A DNA stretch of 12,533 nt, taken from NCBI GenBank assembly GCA_016866415.1, contig VGML01000048.1, forward strand, positions 1-12,533, read 5' to 3'. A program made the translations under genes and the position numbers. A model generated the notes under the pieces. It did not search any database. It saw only the letters and a list, made by a program, of their open reading frames with translations, and was not told the origin of the DNA. Positions 5,918-12,533 of the stretch are shown piece by piece (positions within the stretch are counted from its first letter, which is position 1; every line of letters begins with the position of its first letter). The DNA is from Bacteroidota bacterium. Its GTDB lineage: Bacteria > Bacteroidota > Bacteroidia > Flavobacteriales_D > Crocinitomicaceae.

Positions 5918-8510
5918 CAGCAATTGCCTCTTTCAAGCCTTCCTTTTTCTTGCCGCCTGCAGTCGCAAAAAATGGCTGTCCTCCTCCGCCACCTTGAATG
6001 TGAGTCGAAATTTCGCGAATAATTTGAGATGCGTTCATCTGTTTTTCTTGTACAAGATTTTCAGAAATTATTAAACTCAAAGCACATTTGTCATTTTCAG
6101 TATTTCCAATGATTCCAATGAAATTATCCGTTTCATTTTTTAATTGAAAAAGTAAATCTTTAATCGAATTTGTATCCAGTTCAACGATTTCGCCCAAAAA
6201 ATTAATTGAACCCAAACTTTGTATTTTGGATTTAAGCTCTGATTTTAACCCTTTTGCCTTTTCACGAAGCAATTGTTCAACTTCTTTGTTTAGTTGTTGA
6301 TTTTTAGAAATCAAATCCTCGATTGCTTTTGATAAGTCTTTTGGATTTTTCAGTAAACTGGCAATTTCATCTAGTTTTTCTGCCTTATCACGGAAGTACT
6401 TTTCGGCTGTGGGCCCAGTAATTGCCTCAATTCTTCGGATTCCAGCCGCAACAGCTGATTCTGAAGTGATTTTGAACAAGCCAATTTTCCCAGTTGAGGA
6501 TACATGAATTCCGCCACATAATTCTACGGATTCGCCAAATTGAATGACGCGTACATTTTCACCATATTTTTCACCAAATAATGCCATCGCTCCCAACGCT
6601 TTTGCTTCTTCAATTGGAACTGCGCGTCTTTCATTTAAAGCAATATTTGAATGAATTGCTTCTCCAACAATTGCTTCAATTTGTGCCATTTCTTCATCTG
6701 TAACTTTTGAGAAATGTGAAAAGTCAAAACGCAAATAATCCGAATTGACTAATGAGCCTTTTTGTTCAACATGTGTTCCAAGTACTTTTCTTAAAGCAAA
6801 ATGCAATAGGTGAGTGGCTGAATGGTTGTATGAAGTCAGTTCTCGTTTTTTAGTATTCACTTGCGCTTCAAATGTTCCAGTCAAATTTTCTGGAAGCTTA
6901 TCTGTTAAATGAATAATTAAATTATTTTCTTTTTTCGTGTCGAAAATAGAAATAACAACTTCTTTGTTTTTCAAGGTTCCTTTGTCGCCAACTTGTCCTC
7001 CTCCTTCGGGATAGAAAGGAGTTTGATTTAAGACGAGCTGATAGAATTCTTTTCCTTTTTGAGAAACTTTACGGTATTTGATGATTTCAACTTCAGAGTT
7101 GGTATAATCGTATCCAATGAATGTTGTTTCTATATCCTGATTTACTTGAAACCAATCATCTGTTTCGACTGCTGTTGCGGCGCGTGAACGGTCTTTTTGA
7201 ATTTGTAATTCTTTATTGAATCCTTCTTCATCGATGTTCAAAACATTTTCTCTCGCAATCAACGATGTTAAATCGACAGGAAAACCATAGGTGTCATACA
7301 ATTCAAATACAGCTTCTCCGGAAATAACTTTGGTGTTTTGCGATTTCAGTTGAGCAATTAAATCATCAATTCGTTTGATTCCCAATTCAAGTGTTCTGAA
7401 AAAACTTTGTTCTTCTTCTTTGATTACTTTGAAAATCAGTTCCTTTTGATTGATCAATTCTTGATAAGGATTACCCATGATTTCTCCTAAAACCACAGAT
7501 AAATCACAAAGGAAAGGTTCTTTTAGCCCAAGTGTTTGATATCCATATCGAACCGCTCTTCTTAGAATTCTGCGAATAACGTAACCTGCTCCATTGTTTG
7601 AAGGAAGTTGACCATCCGCAATTGAAAAAGCGATGGCGCGAATGTGATCCGCAATCACACGCAAAGCAATATCTGTCTCTTCTGATTTCCCGTAAGAGAT
7701 TCCCGAAACACTTACTATCTGTTGAATCAACGTTTGAAATAAGTCGGTGTCGTAGTTACTTTGTTTTCCTTGCAAAGCCATTGAAAGGCGTTCCAATCCC
7801 ATTCCAGTATCTACATGCGTTGCGGGCAGTGGTTCTAGACTACCATTCGCTTTTCGATTAAATTGCATGAAAACGTTATTCCATATTTCTATTACTTGTG
7901 GATGGTCGTTGTTTACCAAAGTCAATCCGTCAATCTTTTTGCGTTCGCTTTCATCTCTTAAATCGACATGAATTTCGGTGCAAGGTCCGCAAGGTCCTGT
8001 ATCGCCCATCTCCCAAAAATTGTCTTTTTTGGATGCAAGGATTATTCGATTCTCAGCAATATATTTTTTCCAAATGTTATAACTTTCTTCATCTCTCGGA
8101 ACATTGTCTTTTGCATCACCTTCAAAAACAGTGACATATAATTTATCCTTGGGTATTTCGTAAACTTCGGTAAGCAGTTCCCAGGCCCATGCAATCGCAT
8201 CTTCTTTGAAGTAATCACCGAACGACCAATTTCCAAGCATTTCAAACATGGTATGGTGATAGGTGTCAACACCAACTTCTTCCAGGTCATTGTGTTTTCC
8301 GGAAACGCGAAGACACTTTTGAGAATTAGCGACACGTCTTTCCTTCGGGGTTTGATAGCCGAGAAAAAAATCTTTAAATTGATTCATGCCGGCGTTGGTA
8401 AACATCAAGGTTGGGTCGTTTTTTACAACCATTGGTGCTGAGGAAACAATTTGATGTCCTTTGCCTTCAAAGAAGTCGAAGAATTTTTGACGGATTTCGG
8501 AAACGGTCAT
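5895..8510 (-). CDS. alaS: alanine--tRNA ligase
   Basis: AlaRS joins alanine to tRNA-Ala in the cytoplasm and clears mischarged Ser/Gly. The product is 871 residues, full length. Order of domains, numbered from the ATG at 8510: class II catalytic core (about 1-240) with LMFTNAGMNQFKDFFLG, KCLRVSGKHNDLE, HHTMFEMLGNWSFGDYF, WEMGDTGPCGPCTEIH and HVDTGMGLERL; tRNA-recognition domain with RRILRRAVRYG; editing domain with the metal ligands HSATH (563-567) and CGGIH (665-669); coiled stretch; and the C-Ala DHHA1 domain with GGGGGQPFFATAGG. The ATG at 8510 gives the usual MTVSEIRQKFFDFF start. The longer frame would begin at a TTG inside the -7 element. It is a single-gene unit, convergent with the flippase and divergent from the GldJ-like gene. 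Confidence 0.98.
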   Translation of the reverse strand: MTVSEIRQKFFDFFEGKGHQIVSSAPMVVKNDPTLMFTNAGMNQFKDFFLGYQTPKERRVANSQKCLRVSGKHNDLEEVGVDTYHHTMFEMLGNWSFGDYFKEDAIAWAWELLTEVYEIPKDKLYVTVFEGDAKDNVPRDEESYNIWKKYIAENRIILASKKDNFWEMGDTGPCGPCTEIHVDLRDESERKKIDGLTLVNNDHPQVIEIWNNVFMQFNRKANGSLEPLPATHVDTGMGLERLSMALQGKQSNYDTDLFQTLIQQIVSVSGISYGKSEETDIALRVIADHIRAIAFSIADGQLPSNNGAGYVIRRILRRAVRYGYQTLGLKEPFLCDLSVVLGEIMGNPYQELINQKELIFKVIKEEEQSFFRTLELGIKRIDDLIAQLKSQNTKVISGEAVFELYDTYGFPVDLTSLIARENVLNIDEEGFNKELQIQKDRSRAATAVETDDWFQVNQDIETTFIGYDYTNSEVEIIKYRKVSQKGKEFYQLVLNQTPFYPEGGGQVGDKGTLKNKEVVISIFDTKKENNLIIHLTDKLPENLTGTFEAQVNTKKRELTSYNHSATHLLHFALRKVLGTHVEQKGSLVNSDYLRFDFSHFSKVTDEEMAQIEAIVGEAIHSNIALNERRAVPIEEAKALGAMALFGEKYGENVRVIQFGESVELCGGIHVSSTGKIGLFKITSESAVAAGIRRIEAITGPTAEKYFRDKAEKLDEIASLLKNPKDLSKAIEDLISKNQQLNKEVEQLLREKAKGLKSELKSKIQSLGSINFLGEIVELDTNSIKDLLFQLKNETDNFIGIIGNTENDKCALSLIISENLVQEKQMNASQIIREISTHIQGGGGGQPFFATAGGKKKEGLKEAIAEVKKLVL

Positions 8511-8528
8511 TTTATGATTTTGAAAGGG

Positions 8529-8536
8529 CAAATTTA
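8529..8536 (-). promoter_or_regulatory. putative -7 element for alaS
   Basis: The reverse strand reads TAAATTTG, a full TAnnTTTG match ending 18 nt before the ATG at 8510. The -33 position has no clear TTG. The G of the element and the two T before it form the TTG that opens the longest frame, an argument against that start. Confidence 0.48.
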
Positions 8537-8588
8537 GGAAAAAGGCTGTTTATCGAATTGAATTTAAATGATTATTGCGTATTTGTTT

Positions 8589-8596
8589 TAATTTTG
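8589..8596 (+). promoter_or_regulatory. candidate -7 element for the GldJ-like gene
   Basis: TAATTTTG matches TAnnTTTG about 50 nt before the ATG at 8647, without a convincing -33 TTG. A second, poorer candidate is TAATTTCA at 8625-8632, whose 14-nt distance to the ATG matches the short leaders of other genes here. The choice between them cannot be made from sequence. Confidence 0.3.
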
Positions 8597-8646
8597 ATTT
8601 AAGGTTTTTAAAAAAATAATCGTCTAATTTCACTTAAAAAGGTTTT

Positions 8647-10154
8647 ATGAAAATTTCATTTTATATAATCTCTTTATTTTTTCTAAATACATTTTGGGCA
8701 CAAGAAACTGCACCAACAAAATCGAAAAAGAAGAAAGAACAAGAGCAAGAAACCGGATGGAATTACAACGGTGGATTTCAAAAATTCGATCCAATTGAGC
8801 AAGAAACTGCTCCGGGTATGATCTTAATTGAAGGGGGATTTATAAAAGGAATGCAACTTCCAATGGACCTGAATTTTTCGAAAAGTGATTCATTAATAAT
8901 TAAGACTAAATTAAATAGAAATGGATATTCTATTCCACCTTTTATATAGCGGAAAATGAGGTCACCAATAAAGAATATCGTGAATTTGTAGATTGGATTA
9001 AGATACGAAAGGCAATGGATTTGTTAGCAGCAAATTATCCTTCAAAAAGACTATCGAATGGTAATTACAATGAAGAAATTCCATTAGATTTTAAAGACCC
9101 TGTTCTTTTGGAATATTTTTCGCCAAATGGTGGTTACAAAGGAAACACAAACCAACTGATTTATAATTATTCGGTAACAATAAATGATTCAATAAAAAAT
9201 GCTGTCTCTATTCAAGCGGCAATTTATCCGGACACACTTTGTTGGTTGAGGGAATATGATTTGAAAAATAAGAAGGGAATTATCAACTATTTAAGCGATA
9301 CGAAATACAATGACTACCCCGTTGTCGGAGTAACATGGAATCAAGCAAAAGCCTATTGTCAATGGCGCTCGGATCGAGTAAATGAAAACATATTGCTTCG
9401 TGAGAGAATTATAGAGAAAAAATCCTATTATTTTACAACTGAATCCTATTTAAATACCGAATCTACCTACAACGGTCGAAAAGTTAAGAAAGAAGAAGGT
9501 ATTTTATTACCTAACTTTCGTCTCCCAACTAATGCAGAATGGCAGTTTGCTGCTGTTTACTTGGATGATTCAAGCAATGTCAATCATTATTATCCTTGGG
9601 GCAGTAAAGAGGTTCGGGACAAAAAGGGAAAATTTCAAGCTAATTTTGGGAGAATTTTGGATCAAAATGGATTGATCATTAAAATGCAGGCCGAAGATGG
9701 GTTTTTATTTACTGCTCCAGTTGGTTCATATAAGCCAAATCAAACTGGATTAAATGATATGGCAGGAAATGTATCCGAATGGGTCGAAGATTTTTTTAAG
9801 TTAAATGAGGATTTTTTGTTTAAAGATTTGGATTCAAATACTGCCTTTCGGGCTGCCTATAAAATTCTTAGATATTCACAGTACATGGATTCAACGAAAC
9901 AATTCTATAGAAATTTGATTGAAGAGTACATCAATGAGAGGATAAAGTTTGAAACTATTTATTTTAATAATAGTCCAGTTAAAATGGTTAAGGGAGGAAG
10001 TTGGGCTGATGCCTCACTTTATTTAATGCCCGGTGTTGACACATTTTACAATGAAGATTCGGCATCCGCAAGAATAGGCTTTCGAGTTGCTATGGATCGA
10101 GTTGGAAGTCCTACAGGAAAATTCCATAAGCGTAAAAATAAACGAATTCGCTAG
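8647..10154 (+). pseudogene. GldJ-like SUMF-fold protein, broken by one frameshift
   Basis: The gene is split into an open frame 8647-8949 and a second frame that is open from before 8943 to 10154. Adding one base in the T run at 8940-8943 fuses them into 502 residues, reading SIPPF then YIAENEVTNKEYREFV, a typical SUMF-domain opening. Reconstructed features: signal peptide 1-18 (ISLFFLNTFWA, cut before QE); Lys-rich linker; ETGWNYNGGFQ (35-45) and PGMILIEGGFIKG (56-68); DYPVVGVTWNQAKAYCQWRS (223-242); FRLPTNAEWQFAA (291-303); DMAGNVSEWVEDF (371-383); KGGSW and ARIGFRVAMDRVGS (475-488). Several of these resemble GldJ, a lipoprotein needed for gliding and type IX secretion; IYPDTLCWLREY also recalls GldK. 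Unlike both, no lipobox cysteine is present, so this is probably a divergent paralogue. It could be a pseudogene, a sequencing error in a homopolymer, or a slipped frame. The family's structural, non-enzymatic members lack the formylglycine-enzyme cysteines. Confidence 0.78.
8940..8949 (+). other. frameshift site in the GldJ-like gene
   Basis: The T run at 8940-8943 has four T where five would keep the frame. As written, the first frame reads Pro-Phe-Ile and stops at TAG (8947-8949). A -1 slip of the Phe codon TTT at 8941-8943 onto TTT at 8940-8942 would also join the frames, but there is no canonical slippery heptamer and no obvious downstream stem. Confidence 0.75.
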
Positions 10155-10161
10155 TTATAAC

Positions 10162-11007
10162 TTAATTGCGTGAAAGTCGAATTTCCACTCTACGGTTTCG
10201 TTCTCTATTCTCTGTGGAAATAGGCTCTGTTGCTCCTTTACCTTCGGAGCTCAATCTTGATTTTTTAATCCCTTTGCTAACTAAATAATCGACAACAGAC
10301 TTGGCTCGTGCTTCACTGAGTTTTTGATTGTATTCGTCTGAACCTTCGTCACTGGTATGGCCTATGAAATGTGCATTTAATGTAGGGTTTTTAGTGAGAA
10401 AATCTTTCAGTTTATCCAAGGATTTTTTCGATTGCGGAAGAAGTTTTGCATCATTAAAACCGAATTGCACGGCCTTCATCAAATTCTTTAAATCACATGA
10501 TTCTGAAATTTTTTCTTTACCGAAATATGGGAAAAGCGTTTCTTTCTCAGGAAATAAATACAGTTTAGCAGTATCGTTTACAATTTTTCCCAAATACTGT
10601 TCGGAGCCTTGGGTATTTTGTATGTTTGTTTTTACATTTAGAATAAAACTGCTATCTGATTGCCATTGAAGGTTATTTGCTCTTATTTCGTAACCCCATG
10701 TTGATTTTCGCAAGCAATATATGATTTCATCTTCGAGGTAGCAATCTGGAAGGATAACGAATTGAAGCATTTTTTTGTAATCACCAACTAAATAATAACC
10801 TCTGATAATTCGTGATATATCAGCGCCCATTGGAGACATGAATGGATTCCGCCAATTTGCTTTGGGAATTGAATCTTCTTCATCTTCAGCGTCAATTTCA
10901 GTGGATTTCCGATCTGTGATTTTTTCAATATTCTTATTCGAAGAATTCGTGCATGAATATAGTTGTGTGATAACGATGAATAACAGAAGCGGAAGAAATT
11001 GTTTCAT
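10162..11007 (-). CDS. lipoprotein with C-terminal OmpA-like domain
   Basis: A 281-residue predicted lipoprotein: signal peptide MKQFLPLLLFIVITQLYSC with lipobox LYSC (Cys19), an acidic linker (about 20-50), an unrecognised middle domain (about 50-165, including ISRIIRGYYLVGDYKKMLQF), and an OmpA-family peptidoglycan-binding domain (about 178-281). The last contains FIGHTSDEGSDEYNQKLSEA, RAKSVVDYLVSKGI and ERNRRVEIRL. R234 matches the conserved arginine that contacts peptidoglycan; the usual aspartate after GHT is serine (S219), with aspartate one place later. The loop before NRRVE is shorter than in classic OmpA. I use the ATG at 11007, which starts the signal peptide and sits 20 nt after the previous stop; an upstream GTG at 11037 would overlap that gene. 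Likely third gene of the operon; convergent with the GldJ-like gene, 7 nt apart. Confidence 0.9.
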   Translation of the reverse strand: MKQFLPLLLFIVITQLYSCTNSSNKNIEKITDRKSTEIDAEDEEDSIPKANWRNPFMSPMGADISRIIRGYYLVGDYKKMLQFVILPDCYLEDEIIYCLRKSTWGYEIRANNLQWQSDSSFILNVKTNIQNTQGSEQYLGKIVNDTAKLYLFPEKETLFPYFGKEKISESCDLKNLMKAVQFGFNDAKLLPQSKKSLDKLKDFLTKNPTLNAHFIGHTSDEGSDEYNQKLSEARAKSVVDYLVSKGIKKSRLSSEGKGATEPISTENRERNRRVEIRLSRN

Positions 11008-11027
11008 AGATTTCGGTGAAAATAAAA

Positions 11028-11855
11028 CTAAAAGCACTTTAATAGATTCTTTGAAAAATCAATTTCAGGAGTATCAAGTGTTTCGCCAAAATTTAAATCA
11101 TACCAGGGTGAACCATTTTCGTTGGGGTTGTTTAGAATTTGTATTTCTTGAGCAGGCATGAAACTTTGAGCCAGCATGAATTTCACTTTTCCTTCAGAAT
11201 TGATACATTTATCTACTACTATTATCGCATGTCCAGGCATTTGTCCTTGCCATGGATAGATGAAAACGTCACCGATTTCTAATTTTTGAATTGGTTTGGA
11301 TTTTAATTGTTTATTTAACGAAGTAGTGTTCGCGACATTAAATAAAGCCTCGAGGTAATTCCAAAAATTTATTTTGTTTGGTTCCTTTCCATTTAACCAA
11401 GTCACGTATTTAAATTGCTTTCCACTTGCAGTTAAAAATGATATTTCATCGTATTTCTTTTGAGAAAATAAATATTCCGCTCGTAACCTCATTACCGCAT
11501 CCGCGCATTGATGCAAGTCCTTTTTTCCAATTGGCAAGTCGACAACCGCTAGGTAAATTCCGGTATTTTCTTTAATAGACCCATTATATAAATGTGTTAA
11601 AGACCCATCTTTTTTTAACGGTAAATTCTGGAGGTAATTTTCAAAAGAATTGCTGCCGTTTTCAACGCGTGTAAATCCATTTGGGAGATTAAATCGCGTA
11701 TTGATTGTTAATCCGTTGGGATTAGTTTTCGAAATATTTTTAGACGAATCCATTTCAGAGGAAATGTCATTTTCACTAATATTTTTTTGGGATTTATTTT
11801 GCGAGCATGATAAAATCAAAAAAATTAGACTAAAGGGTAGGATTAGTTTTTTCAT
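11028..11855 (-). CDS. DUF4846-type lipoprotein, possible papain-like fold
   Basis: A 275-residue predicted lipoprotein with signal peptide MKKLILPFSLIFLILSC (lipobox LLSC-like ILSC, Cys17) and a Ser/Asn/Lys-rich linker to about residue 50. The main domain matches my recollection of the DUF4846 family: NGFTRVENGSNSFENYLQNL, HLYNGSIK, LHQCADAVMRLRAEYLF (114-130), LEIGDVFIYP (192-201), MPGHAIIVVDKC (206-217), FMLAQSFMPAQEIQIL (226-241) and SPWYDL. The order Cys117 in a helix, a GDVF turn at 195-198, then His209 in GHAIIVVD resembles NlpC/P60- and CHAP-type peptidases or amidases; activity is inference. It lies 25 nt after the preceding gene's stop and 20 nt before the OmpA-like start, so it is the middle gene of a probable envelope operon. 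Confidence 0.88.
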   Translation of the reverse strand: MKKLILPFSLIFLILSCSQNKSQKNISENDISSEMDSSKNISKTNPNGLTINTRFNLPNGFTRVENGSNSFENYLQNLPLKKDGSLTHLYNGSIKENTGIYLAVVDLPIGKKDLHQCADAVMRLRAEYLFSQKKYDEISFLTASGKQFKYVTWLNGKEPNKINFWNYLEALFNVANTTSLNKQLKSKPIQKLEIGDVFIYPWQGQMPGHAIIVVDKCINSEGKVKFMLAQSFMPAQEIQILNNPNENGSPWYDLNFGETLDTPEIDFSKNLLKCF

Positions 11856-11880
11856 TGGATTTTTTTTAAAAATAAGGAGA

Positions 11881-12480
11881 TTATTCCAATAGTGTATTTT
11901 GAATCCAAAATTTTAATTGTCTTAAATCGCGTTGAACATGTTTTCGTTGATTGATTAACCCGATAATGATAATCACTACAAATATAAACCACCATCCAAC
12001 TTTGGAATCCTCCTTTTTGTAAATTTTTGATCTAATTTCTTCGTGGTGAGGAAAATGGCTGAACTCGAAAATTTCGTAAACCAAGTCTCTTTGTTTTAAT
12101 ATGAATTGATAATCAACAAAAATACCATCGCAAAGAACAGTTACATGGTCATATGTTAAAATCAAATAGACACCTTGTTTGAATTGACTCGGAACGCGCT
12201 GAATATTAATCGATTCATTGAGTTTGACATGTTTGACTTTTCCGTTGAAAGAAAAATTTTTATTTCGAATCATTCTTTTCATGGAATCAGTAAAGTTTTC
12301 GGGACCATTTCGTTCAGGTCGATCGAAAAAACCGCGGGAGAATCCGTGAGCTTCATCATAAGAAATTCCAAACAAGATAGAAAATGCCTTGACTACGCAA
12401 TCGTTTGTCTCGTAATTGCGATAGCGCGATTCGGCTAAACCTCGAATGAATTGTTCAGGATGAATGTATTTTAAACCCAT
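11881..12480 (-). CDS. membrane-tethered protein with papain-like Cys/His layout
   Basis: A 199-residue protein without signal peptide but with one strong hydrophobic helix near the C-terminus (about 162-176, GWWFIFVVIIIIGLI) followed by a basic tail, which implies tail-anchoring with the N-terminal domain in the cytoplasm or, less likely, outside. The N-terminal domain has ETNDCVVKAFSILFGISYDE (24-43; Cys28 at the start of a helix) and GVYLILTYDHVTVLCDGIFV (103-122; His112 and Asp118). This matches the pattern of small papain-like/C39-like proteins often seen in phages and plasmids, where an NDCVVRA helix is followed by GHxTAVxDG. The catalytic dyad is plausible, not proven. First gene of the probable three-gene operon; the ATG at 12480 is the natural start. 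Confidence 0.8.
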   Translation of the reverse strand: MGLKYIHPEQFIRGLAESRYRNYETNDCVVKAFSILFGISYDEAHGFSRGFFDRPERNGPENFTDSMKRMIRNKNFSFNGKVKHVKLNESINIQRVPSQFKQGVYLILTYDHVTVLCDGIFVDYQFILKQRDLVYEIFEFSHFPHHEEIRSKIYKKEDSKVGWWFIFVVIIIIGLINQRKHVQRDLRQLKFWIQNTLLE

Positions 12481-12495
12481 TTTTTAACAATACTG

Positions 12496-12503
12496 CAAAC
12501 GAA
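12496..12503 (-). promoter_or_regulatory. weak -7 candidate for the three-gene operon
   Basis: The reverse strand reads TTCGTTTG, 7 of 8 bases including a mismatch at the conserved A, 16 nt before the ATG at 12480. An overlapping alternative is TATTTTCG at 12507-12500. Neither has a good -33 TTG. Given only because its distance to the start matches the other short leaders here. Confidence 0.22.
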
Positions 12504-12533
12504 AATAATTCATTATAGTAACAGTAGTGATTT

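Noticed and set aside
7598..8602. Plus-strand and off-frame minus-strand open frames within alaS
   Set aside because: All are shadows of a full-length, fully motif-bearing alaS and show no independent family signal.
8941..8949. Programmed -1 frameshifting as the main explanation for the split GldJ-like gene
   Set aside because: No X XXY YYZ heptamer and no evident stimulatory structure; a lost T in a homopolymer is simpler, so it is only mentioned as an alternative.
10152..10164. Palindrome AGTTATAACT between the convergent GldJ-like and OmpA-like genes
   Set aside because: A short AT-only palindrome with no loop and no U tract; too weak to call a terminator or operator in such AT-rich DNA.
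11008..11037. GTG-initiated longer form of the OmpA-like lipoprotein
   Set aside because: It would overlap the previous gene and place ten residues ahead of a clear lipoprotein signal peptide that begins at the ATG at 11007.

Overview
This is a chromosomal window from a low-GC member of the Bacteroidota, most probably Flavobacteriales; a Crocinitomicaceae/Fluviicola-like genome would fit, but the sequence does not settle the family. The evidence is the L13-S9-S2 ribosomal gene order, flavobacterial-type L13, S9 and AlaRS sequences, a GldJ-type protein, lipoproteins with short signal peptides, and promoters of the TTG-N19-TAnnTTTG type instead of the E. coli -35/-10 form. No RNA gene, insertion sequence, phage gene or CRISPR array was seen. 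Coding density is high and no gene-free gap exceeds 300 bases.

Layout. (1) Bases 1-1160, minus strand: promoter, rplM (GTG start), rpsI and the 5' end of rpsB, a translation operon running off the left edge. (2) 1185-2947, minus strand: a membrane-anchored coiled-coil protein of unknown role followed 8 nt later by a crotonase-fold enzyme resembling the LiuC/methylglutaconyl-CoA hydratase group. (3) 3025-5886: a GT4-like glycosyltransferase (minus) and a Wzx/MATE-like flippase (plus), transcribed divergently from a short shared promoter region; together they suggest surface polysaccharide work. (4) 5895-8510, minus strand: alaS, tail to tail with the flippase. (5) 8647-10154, plus strand: a GldJ-like SUMF-fold protein of the gliding/type IX secretion family. 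Its reading frame is broken by what looks like one missing T, and its signal peptide lacks the lipoprotein cysteine expected of GldJ. (6) 10162-12480, minus strand: a likely three-gene operon encoding a membrane-tethered protein with a papain-like Cys/His layout, a DUF4846 lipoprotein that shows a similar layout, and a lipoprotein with an OmpA-type peptidoglycan-binding domain.

Most of the window is ordinary housekeeping and envelope genes. The parts worth a second look are the frameshifted GldJ-like gene and the last operon, where two possible papain-fold proteins sit beside a peptidoglycan-binding lipoprotein. This could be an undescribed cell-wall module, but that is an inference. Start codons of several genes were moved inward from the longest open frame, because the longest version would begin inside a promoter -7 element or ahead of a clear signal peptide.
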